Below are positions 15,841 through 21,664 of a stretch of 21,664 nucleotides of DNA, one piece after another; position 1 is the stretch's first letter; each line of letters opens with the position of its first letter. Source of the stretch: Flavobacteriales bacterium UBA2619. GTDB lineage: Bacteria > Bacteroidota > Bacteroidia > Flavobacteriales_D > Sanyastnellaceae. The DNA lies in NCBI GenBank assembly GCA_002339135.1, contig DDJR01000077.1, forward strand, positions 1 to 21,664. The letters run 5' to 3'. Below the pieces are notes generated by a model. It ran no database searches. It saw nothing but the letters and a program-made list of their open reading frames with translations, and was not told the origin of the DNA. The translations under genes and the position numbers were made by a program.

Positions 15841-16851
15841 TTACTCACTGTAAACAATTGACAGAACCGTCTTTCCAACGGCTTCGAGCGTAGATCTGTC
15901 AATCACCGTCATGTTGTCGGCGTGGGTGTGGTGAAAAGGTCCGTATCCCATGGGCATCACGTTCATTCTATAGTCGACAATGTTGACGCTTGGCACACCT
16001 CCCATTTCGCTCACAAAAAGATTGTCGTCAACTGTAGATGGCGTTTCTTTATTTTGAAACAAGTTTCCGTAGCCTAATTTTTCAGCTCTAGACCAAACCT
16101 TTCTAACTACGCTGGGCGCATACTTCATCGAGGTACCTTCTCGGTTAAAAACAGCATCTTTTGCACCCACCATATCCAGTAAAATTCCAAACCTTGCCCT
16201 GTACCCATACCGATGTGGCTGTTCAGACCAAAACTGACTTCCCAAACACCAGTCTAGGTAGCTCGAACTTGAAGATGGAGTGCCGTTCGGAGCCCCATAA
16301 TCTTCACCATCAAAAAAGATGATGTCTACCCCTATTCTCGGTGGTTTTTCGCTTAATTGTCTCGCAATTTCTAATAAAACACCTACGCCTGACCCTCCAT
16401 CGTTGGCTCCGTCAATGGGTTCGTTTTTCCGGATGATATCTTTGTCAGCAAACGGTCTCGTATCCCAATGAGCGTATAGCATAATGCGATTCTTAGAGTT
16501 GGGATTATACTGACCTACGATGTTTGAAAGCTCGAGAACTTTACCGTCAAAGGCTTTTGATTTTCCTTTCTGTACGATGACTTCTGCTCCATGTCTCTGC
16601 AACTCTTGTGCCAACCATTCCCCACAGCGTTCGTGTTCCTCAGAATTTGGAACCCTCGGCCCAAATCCGACTTGGCGCTCTACGAACTGATATGCTGAGT
16701 CACCAGAAAATTCAGGTGCTACAGATAAATCGACTTCCTGTTCGATGTCAACTTCCAAACCTCCTCTTTTTTTATCCTCTTCACTTGCGCATCCCAGAAC
16801 ACACATCCATAAAATGAGTCCACCTCCAAAGATTTGTTTGAATTTATTCAT
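15841..16851 (-). CDS. M28-family lipoprotein, probable glutaminyl-peptide cyclotransferase
   Basis: From the ATG at 16851 the protein has 336 residues and a lipobox LWMCVLGC (lipidated C21). A frame reading 17 codons further upstream is open but lies inside cysS and would bury the lipoprotein signal, so this start is preferred. The domain carries VGFGPRVPNSEEH (61-73), typical of glutaminyl cyclases. It then has the M28 zinc-site series: H128 and D130 in YAHWDTRPF, D151 in GANDGGSG, E183-D184 in DGEDYG, D226 in LLDMVGA and H310 in HHTHADN. Bacterial type II glutaminyl cyclases of this fold convert N-terminal Gln of exported proteins to pyroglutamate; a zinc aminopeptidase is the alternative. 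Its start overlaps the cysS stop by 8 bases, indicating translational coupling. Confidence 0.85.
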   Translation of the reverse strand: MNKFKQIFGGGLILWMCVLGCASEEDKKRGGLEVDIEQEVDLSVAPEFSGDSAYQFVERQVGFGPRVPNSEEHERCGEWLAQELQRHGAEVIVQKGKSKAFDGKVLELSNIVGQYNPNSKNRIMLYAHWDTRPFADKDIIRKNEPIDGANDGGSGVGVLLEIARQLSEKPPRIGVDIIFFDGEDYGAPNGTPSSSSSYLDWCLGSQFWSEQPHRYGYRARFGILLDMVGAKDAVFNREGTSMKYAPSVVRKVWSRAEKLGYGNLFQNKETPSTVDDNLFVSEMGGVPSVNIVDYRMNVMPMGYGPFHHTHADNMTVIDRSTLEAVGKTVLSIVYSE

Positions 16852-18337
16852 GACTCCAGCTGCTTCCTTCTTTTCCGTCTTGAATCGAAATACCCATGTC
16901 ACTTAGTGTATTTCTAATCCTGTCTGCACCGGCGTAATCTTTGTTTTCTTTTGCATCTGATCTCAGCTCTACGAGAAGGTCCAGCAAGTTGCTTGCGATG
17001 TCATCACTGCCTTCAACGCCTCTATTGGAACTTTCAGATCCCTCACTCTCAAGCCCAAGAACATCCTTCATGAATCCAGAGTATAGGGTTTTGAGGTCGG
17101 TGATTTGTTCTGTACCAAGATTGAACCTTCCGTCAGCGGCAGAGTTAATCCATTTTACACCTTCGAACAATGTTGCAATCAGAATGGGCGTGTTGAAGTC
17201 ATCGTTCATCGCATCATAACATCTCTGCGACAAGGCAGAAACGTCGACAGATGGGTTTGTTTCTGGCGTCCCTTCCAGGCGTTCGAGTGCTTCTATCGCG
17301 TTTGTCAGCTTGGAAAGCCCTTTTTCAGCTGCGATTAATGCATCATTCGAGAAGTCCAATGTCGAAGCGTAGTGTCCCATCATCATAAAGAACCTAACCG
17401 TCATAGGTGTGTAGCCCCTTTCAAGAAGCTTGTGGTTTCCGGTAATTAATTCATCAGGAGTGAAGCCATTTCCTTCGGACTTGGCCATCTTACGCCCGTT
17501 TACTGTGAGCATGTTGCCATGAATCCAATAGGTTATGGGATTCTCAGTTTTGTTTGCAGCCACGTTTTGGGCGATTTCACACTCATGGTGAGGGAACTTA
17601 AGATCCATTCCTCCTCCGTGAATATCGAACCTGTCTCCAAGATATTTCGTACTCATCACACTGCACTCTAAATGCCAGCCTGGAAAACCTACTCCCCACG
17701 GTGAAGGCCATCTCATTAGATGTGTTTCATCCGCTTTTTTCCAGAGTGCAAAATCTATCGGATCTCTTTTTTCGCTCTGCCCGTCAAGTGCGCGAGAGTT
17801 GCTCATGAGTTCATCGATTTTTCTTCCTGAAAGTTCTCCATAGGAGTAGTCTTCACTAAACTTTCTAACACTGAAGTAGACGTTGCCATTTACTTCATAT
17901 CCATATCCGTTGTCAAGAATCTTCTCAATCGCAGATATTTGCTCAATAATGTGTCCAGTTGCAGTCGGCTCAATTGAGGGAGGGAGGATGTTAAAGACGC
18001 GCATGACATCGTGGAAGTCGTTCGTGTACTTCTGGACAATCTCCATCGGCTCGAGCTTTTGCAGTCTCGCCATCTTCCCGATTTTATCTTCCCCCTCGTC
18101 TGCATCACCTACAAGATGTCCTACATCTGTAATATTTCGCACATAACGAACCTGGTAACCGATAAATTCGAGGTAGCGATAAATGATATCAAATGAAAGG
18201 AATGTCCTCACATTTCCGAGATGAACATTGCTGTAAACAGTGGGGCCACAAACATACATCCCTACATGTGGAGAGTTAAGAGCCTTAAAAATCTCTTTTT
18301 TGCGTGTGAGGCTATTTTGAATTTGCAGTGGTTGCAT
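16844..18337 (-). CDS. cysS: Cysteinyl-tRNA synthetase
   Basis: A 497-residue class I synthetase. The HIGH-type motif is HLGN (39-42) in YVCGPTVYSNVHLGN, and the KMSKS-type motif is KMAKS (283-287). The zinc that selects cysteine should be held by C30, C225 (WHLECSVM), H250 and E254 (FPHHECE), all present with the spacing of the E. coli enzyme. The C-terminal anticodon-binding region follows, with a low-complexity SEGSESSNRGVEGSDD linker around 425-440. It attaches cysteine to tRNA-Cys. The ATG at 18337 is 34 bases after the tdh stop on the same strand; a possible internal promoter lies there. The tail overlaps the glutaminyl-cyclase-like gene by 8 bases. Confidence 0.97.
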   Translation of the reverse strand: MQPLQIQNSLTRKKEIFKALNSPHVGMYVCGPTVYSNVHLGNVRTFLSFDIIYRYLEFIGYQVRYVRNITDVGHLVGDADEGEDKIGKMARLQKLEPMEIVQKYTNDFHDVMRVFNILPPSIEPTATGHIIEQISAIEKILDNGYGYEVNGNVYFSVRKFSEDYSYGELSGRKIDELMSNSRALDGQSEKRDPIDFALWKKADETHLMRWPSPWGVGFPGWHLECSVMSTKYLGDRFDIHGGGMDLKFPHHECEIAQNVAANKTENPITYWIHGNMLTVNGRKMAKSEGNGFTPDELITGNHKLLERGYTPMTVRFFMMMGHYASTLDFSNDALIAAEKGLSKLTNAIEALERLEGTPETNPSVDVSALSQRCYDAMNDDFNTPILIATLFEGVKWINSAADGRFNLGTEQITDLKTLYSGFMKDVLGLESEGSESSNRGVEGSDDIASNLLDLLVELRSDAKENKDYAGADRIRNTLSDMGISIQDGKEGSSWSHE

Positions 18338-18366
18338 TTGTTGTCTTTTTAATCCTTGTAACTCTA

Positions 18367-18374
18367 CAAAATTA
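18367..18374 (-). promoter_or_regulatory. Candidate -7 element ahead of cysS, overlapping the tdh stop codon
   Basis: On the minus strand TAATTTTG (18374-18367) matches TAnnTTTG exactly and includes the TAA stop of the threonine dehydrogenase gene. It would start transcription about 20-25 bases before the cysS ATG. No -33 TTG is visible at 19-23 bases further upstream, so this is a weak internal promoter candidate that could separate cysS expression from tdh. Confidence 0.3.
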
Positions 18375-19316
18375 AACGATCGATTTTAACCCTTCGAGCA
18401 TTTGCTCAACAAGCTTGGTAGTGGTGAATTTAGGTTTCCAATCCCAATCGTTTTTTGCCTCAGAATCGTCAATGCTGTCTGGCCAAGATGCCGCAATTTT
18501 TTGCCTATAATCAGGTTTGTATTCTGTTTTAAAGTCACTTACAAACTTAAATATTTCTTCATTGAGTTCAGATGGCGAGAATGAACACCCAGATAGATTG
18601 TATGAGGTTCTTGTTTTTATCTCCTGCTTAGGTGCTTCCATTAGATCGAGTGTTGCCCGAACGGCGTCATCCATATGCATCATAGGAAGAGCCTCGTCTT
18701 TGTCTAAATAGCAGACAAACGGCTTTTTATCTAAAGCCCGGTAAAACGCTTCAACAGCATAATCAGTGGTGCCACCTCCTGGTTGAGATCGGTGACCTAT
18801 CAGACCAGGATATCTGATGCTTCTAACATCGACTCCGTAGTGCTCAAAATAGTATTTTGCCCACAATTCTCCTGCGACTTTTGAAACACCATAGACAGTC
18901 GTAGGGTCACAAAATGTATCTTGGGAAGTTTTTATTTTGGGTGCATTGGGTCCAAAAACAGCTATAGAGCTAGGCCAAAACACTTTTTGAACTAGACCTT
19001 CTTTTGCACACTCCAAGACGTTTAAAAGTGATTTCATATTTAAATCCCAGCCTGCAATGGGGTTTTCCTCCCCCTTTGCTGAGAGCATTGCAACCAAATG
19101 ATATACATGGGTAAACCCACCTTGCTGTAGCGTTTTTCGCACAGCTTCGATGTCTGTAGCATCGAGTGAAATAAATTCACTTCGATTTACATCCTTGTCA
19201 TTTGATTTTCGGATATCAGAGGCGACCACGGCATGAATTCCATACCTGGTTTGCATGCCAATAATCAACTCTATTCCCAGTTGGCCTGAAGCCCCAATAA
19301 CTAAATGTTTTTCCAT
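18372..19316 (-). CDS. tdh: L-threonine 3-dehydrogenase, SDR type
   Basis: From the ATG at 19316 the protein has 314 residues. It has a Rossmann dinucleotide-binding motif GASGQLG (8-14) at the very start and the SDR catalytic pair Y142 and K146 in YGVSK. It also has long stretches typical of the short-chain-type threonine dehydrogenase of Bacteroidota and animals: LSAKGEENPIAGWDLNM, VFWPSSIAVFGP, DPTTVYGVSKVAGE, RYPGLIGHRSQPGGGTTDYA and ASWPDSIDDSEA. The enzyme oxidises threonine to 2-amino-3-ketobutyrate with NAD+. The frame is open 33 codons further upstream, but that part would overlap queA and precedes the Rossmann strand, so it is not used. The partner ligase (kbl) is not in the window. 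tdh is divergent from queA with about 35 bp between the starts. Confidence 0.93.
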   Translation of the reverse strand: MEKHLVIGASGQLGIELIIGMQTRYGIHAVVASDIRKSNDKDVNRSEFISLDATDIEAVRKTLQQGGFTHVYHLVAMLSAKGEENPIAGWDLNMKSLLNVLECAKEGLVQKVFWPSSIAVFGPNAPKIKTSQDTFCDPTTVYGVSKVAGELWAKYYFEHYGVDVRSIRYPGLIGHRSQPGGGTTDYAVEAFYRALDKKPFVCYLDKDEALPMMHMDDAVRATLDLMEAPKQEIKTRTSYNLSGCSFSPSELNEEIFKFVSDFKTEYKPDYRQKIAASWPDSIDDSEAKNDWDWKPKFTTTKLVEQMLEGLKSIV

Positions 19317-19347
19317 TGCGGCGACAAGATAAGACGCGATACCTTTG
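19316..19347 (+). promoter_or_regulatory. Candidate queA promoter (TTG-N21-TACCTTTG)
   Basis: TTG at 19316-19318 and TACCTTTG at 19340-19347 match the Bacteroidota -33 (TTG) and -7 (TAnnTTTG) elements with a 21-base spacer, within the described 17-23 range. Transcription would begin about four to seven bases after the final G, at or next to the GTG at 19352 that best starts queA. Confidence 0.5.
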
Positions 19348-19351
19348 TGTT

Positions 19352-20581
19352 GTGCAATCAAATGAGTTTGAATATATATTACCTGATGATAAAATCGCTC
19401 GTCATCCTGTTTCACCTCGAAGAAGCGCTAAGCTCTTGCGAGTTACATCATCGGGTGCGCTGACGCATGGCAACTTTGAAAACCTCCCTCAATATTTAAA
19501 TGAGATCAACTGCGACGGGCTTTGGGCAAATGAAACGAAGGTGTTGCAAGCTAGGCTTTACATGCGTAAACCCTCTGGAGGTAGACTTGAAGTATTCCTT
19601 TTAGAGCCAGTCGAAAGGGTTGTTGAGCTTGCGTTGTCGGCATGCAAAGAATCCTCATGGACTTGTTTGGTCCGAGGCGCAAGAAAGTGGACTTCAGGTA
19701 CGGCGTCTCTAATTCTAGATGGAATCACACTCCATGCAACACCGGTTCATCCTGAAGAGGGACTAGTTAGAGAAGCCAGTGGTGCGTTTAAGCTCACCTT
19801 TAAGTGGACAGGAGTAGAAACGTTTGGTGATGTGTTAGACAAGTTAGGCTGTACCCCATTGCCCCCATATATGCAAAGAGATTCGGATGAGACTGACAAG
19901 GAGCAGTATCAAACTGTTTTTGCGCGTTTTCACGGCAGTGTTGCTGCTCCAACAGCGGGCCTGCATTATGACCAAGTGCTACTGGATGAGTTGAAAAAGC
20001 AAGGATTGCCTCTCAACAGCTTAACATTGCATGTAGGAGCAGGAACTTTTAGGCCACTTTCTGAGGGTGACATTTCCAATCATGTTATGCATGAAGAGAG
20101 GTGTGTGGTGACGAAGCGTGGTTTAGAAAAATTAGCCAATACAAAAAGACGCGTAGCTACAGGGACAACCACTCTAAGAACACTTGAGAGTCTATATTGG
20201 ATGGCTGTGATTCACAAAGAGACGGGCGTATTCCCTAAAGTTATCCCTCAGTGGACTCCATACGAGGACGGGGAATACAACAGTCGATTGACGGATTTTG
20301 TCAACTACGAGGATGCCATCAATTACCTTCTAGAAAATGTGGAGTTTGACCCCAAAGATTTCACCTGGGATTTCCAAACCCAAATCATGATTAGGCCTGG
20401 TTATCAAATCAAATCCATCATAGCACTTGTGACTAATTTTCATCAGCCCGGGAGTACTTTGTTATGTTTGATTGCTGCCTGTCTTACCACCCCGTGGAAA
20501 GATGTGTATAACCAAGCATTAGCTCAAGACTACCGTTTCCTTAGTTATGGAGACGGTTGCATGATTGAGTTAAAGAACTAA
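19352..20581 (+). CDS. queA: S-adenosylmethionine:tRNA ribosyltransferase-isomerase
   Basis: About 409 residues from a GTG at 19352. QueA transfers and rearranges the ribosyl part of S-adenosylmethionine onto preQ1 in tRNA to make epoxyqueuosine. Family landmarks are in order: FEYILPDDKIARHPVSPRRSAKLL at the start, LWANETKVLQARL, GGRLEVFLLEP, HGSVAAPTAGLHYD, LHVGAGTFRPL, ATGTTTLRTLES, IRPGYQIKSIIALVTNFHQPGSTLL and YRFLSYGDGCMIE at the end. It is longer than the E. coli protein (about 356), mainly through inserts in the middle; long forms are common in Bacteroidota. Start choice: no in-frame ATG precedes the conserved N-terminus. The GTG is 10 codons or fewer ahead of it, and a TTG at 19316 would overlap the divergent tdh start codon. 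An ATG seen at 19362 is out of frame. Confidence 0.93.
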   Translation: MQSNEFEYILPDDKIARHPVSPRRSAKLLRVTSSGALTHGNFENLPQYLNEINCDGLWANETKVLQARLYMRKPSGGRLEVFLLEPVERVVELALSACKESSWTCLVRGARKWTSGTASLILDGITLHATPVHPEEGLVREASGAFKLTFKWTGVETFGDVLDKLGCTPLPPYMQRDSDETDKEQYQTVFARFHGSVAAPTAGLHYDQVLLDELKKQGLPLNSLTLHVGAGTFRPLSEGDISNHVMHEERCVVTKRGLEKLANTKRRVATGTTTLRTLESLYWMAVIHKETGVFPKVIPQWTPYEDGEYNSRLTDFVNYEDAINYLLENVEFDPKDFTWDFQTQIMIRPGYQIKSIIALVTNFHQPGSTLLCLIAACLTTPWKDVYNQALAQDYRFLSYGDGCMIELKN

Positions 20582-20590
20582 CAGGCGCTT

Positions 20591-21664
20591 TTAGTTGCGG
20601 TTGTCGGTAACGTTTGACTCGTCACGAATCGCATTCGTAATTGCAAGAGATAATCCAGAACGAGCTTTCGTAGCCAATGCACTCTGCTCAGTTAGGAAGT
20701 CTGTTTTTTCTACAGCTTCAGTGATGCTTTCAGGAGCAATAACCCATACGCCGTGGTTGCCAATGATGGCATTGGACATCTCGCCGGCAGGTATAGAAAA
20801 AGCCAATCCAGCAACTTCAGGTTCTGCTGCAGCTCCACTGCCAGTTATCATCGCTTTATTTAGACTTACTTTCTGAGCGGTTTTAACAGTTGATTTCACT
20901 TTCGCAGCTACATCTTCAAGGTTAGATCCATTCATAAGTGAAGCGTAATATTTGCCTTTGGCTTCTTTGGTAGCTCCGGAAGTCATTTCATCTTCCACAT
21001 CTTCAAATTCTGGAATGCCAGCTTCTTTTGAAAGCGTAAGGACAGCAACAACATAATTGTCATCCATAAGAATAGGTTGACTTATTTCTCCTACTTCAGC
21101 ACTGTAAGCCCAGTTTACAAGCTCAGTTGCGTTACGCAATCCAGAAAGAGATGTCGCGCTTCGAACTACATCCTTAATGTCGTTTGAAGTATATCCTGAT
21201 TCTTTGGCGGATGCAATTAAAGACTCTTTGTCAGAGGACTCAATGGCAAATTCATTTGCGTTGGCGTAAGAATCACGTTTTGTTTTGTCAGAAGCATCCA
21301 GTGAGCGAGAAATCATCGCAACTTCAACCTCTTCAACTTTTTTGCGACGGTCTAACACTTCAATTACGTGAACTCCGTAGCTTGTTTCAACGGATCCGAT
21401 TGTGCCTATGCGCTTGTTAAAGCTGAAATCATTAAACTCCTTTACCATTCTTCCTTTTGGAAAAAAGTCATAGACTCCTCCGTTAGTCTTAGAGCCTGGG
21501 TCATCAGAAAAAGTTGAAGCGAGCTTTGTAAAGTCAGCACCATTTTTTAACAGTCTCACCAAGCTATCTCCTTTAGAATTAAGTGCAGTCATTTCACTGG
21601 CATCCTTGACATCTTTTGCCTGAAGAAGAATGTGTCTAACTTTTGCTGCAGTATCTGGAACCAT
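20591..21664 (-). CDS. PpiD/SurA-like periplasmic folding factor, C-terminal part (5' end beyond the window)
   Basis: 357 residues are visible and the true start lies past the right edge; the Met at the edge is probably internal, since a signal or membrane anchor and the N-terminal chaperone part are missing. The visible part begins with a parvulin rotamase domain (about 8-110): AAKVRHILLQAKD, then GADFTKLASTFSDDPGSKTNGG, DFFPKGRMVKEFNDFSF and TSYGVHVIEVLDRR. The remainder (about 110-357) resembles the C-terminal part of PpiD, with repeats of short helices and a weaker second rotamase-like stretch near 275-315 (EPEVAGLAFSIPAGEMSNAIIGNHGVWVI). PpiD-type proteins assist folding of outer-membrane and secreted proteins at the inner-membrane surface. 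It converges with queA, nine bases apart. Confidence 0.85.
   Translation of the reverse strand: MVPDTAAKVRHILLQAKDVKDASEMTALNSKGDSLVRLLKNGADFTKLASTFSDDPGSKTNGGVYDFFPKGRMVKEFNDFSFNKRIGTIGSVETSYGVHVIEVLDRRKKVEEVEVAMISRSLDASDKTKRDSYANANEFAIESSDKESLIASAKESGYTSNDIKDVVRSATSLSGLRNATELVNWAYSAEVGEISQPILMDDNYVVAVLTLSKEAGIPEFEDVEDEMTSGATKEAKGKYYASLMNGSNLEDVAAKVKSTVKTAQKVSLNKAMITGSGAAAEPEVAGLAFSIPAGEMSNAIIGNHGVWVIAPESITEAVEKTDFLTEQSALATKARSGLSLAITNAIRDESNVTDNRN

Noticed and set aside
16852..16902. Longer N-terminus for the M28 lipoprotein
   Set aside because: It would place 17 charged residues before a clear lipoprotein signal peptide and run deeper into cysS.
19317..19415. Longer N-terminus for threonine dehydrogenase
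   Set aside because: The Rossmann strand of the family starts directly after the ATG at 19316, and the extra part overlaps queA on the other strand.
20576..20596. Inverted repeat AACTAA...TTAGTT spanning the queA and PpiD-like stop codons, considered as a bidirectional terminator
   Set aside because: Only six AT-rich base pairs with a nine-base loop and no following T-run; the two stop codons alone create most of the symmetry.
1..21664. Mobile element, phage, CRISPR or defence system
   Set aside because: No transposase, integrase, repeat array, target-site duplication or recognisable defence gene was found; codon and base use look even throughout.

Overview
The window looks like core chromosome of a member of the Bacteroidota, most likely Flavobacteriales-like. 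The clues are a TolB-like/β-barrel outer-membrane protein whose signal peptide is followed by Gln, an SDR-type threonine dehydrogenase, a lipoprotein glutaminyl-cyclase-like M28 enzyme, several lipoproteins, starts without clear Shine-Dalgarno sequences, and intergenic matches to the Bacteroidota -7 element TAnnTTTG. I see no mobile element, CRISPR array, phage gene or defence system. Coding density is very high; the longest non-coding stretch is about 200 bp (13116-13313) and it holds a tRNA.

Left part (1-8223). A TauE/SafE-family permease runs off the left edge. Upstream of it on the same strand is a 1080-residue protein with a degenerate peptidase-like domain, a TolB propeller and an outer-membrane barrel. 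A glyoxalase II-like metallo-β-lactamase-fold hydrolase is divergent from it. On the minus strand follow a short PiT-type transporter and an ACR3 arsenite-efflux homologue, separated by one base. Ahead of the PiT gene is an 11-bp tandem direct repeat that resembles a PhoP/PhoB box. Immediately upstream of that pair is a PhoB/PhoR-like two-component system.

Middle (7540-13313). The minus-strand genes pheT, a PlsC-type acyltransferase, a double-VOC-domain protein, the PhoB-like regulator and the PhoR-like kinase are joined by gaps of 1-3 bases and probably form one transcription unit. Divergent from pheT is a tRNA-Pro(GGG). The pheT/tRNA interval contains a perfect 8+1+8 palindrome made of two opposed TAnnTTTG elements.

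Right part (13314-21664). A small conserved protein of unknown function and a small lipoprotein are convergent. A cyclophilin lipoprotein overlaps pheS by one base. On the minus strand come threonine dehydrogenase (tdh), cysS and the glutaminyl-cyclase-like gene. Divergent from tdh is queA, with a good promoter match that would give a nearly leaderless mRNA. The C-terminal part of a PpiD/SurA-like parvulin runs off the right edge.

The overall theme is translation (pheS, pheT, cysS, queA, tRNA-Pro), envelope protein folding and maturation (cyclophilin, parvulin, glutaminyl cyclase) and phosphate/arsenic handling. The most interesting signals are regulatory rather than new gene systems.
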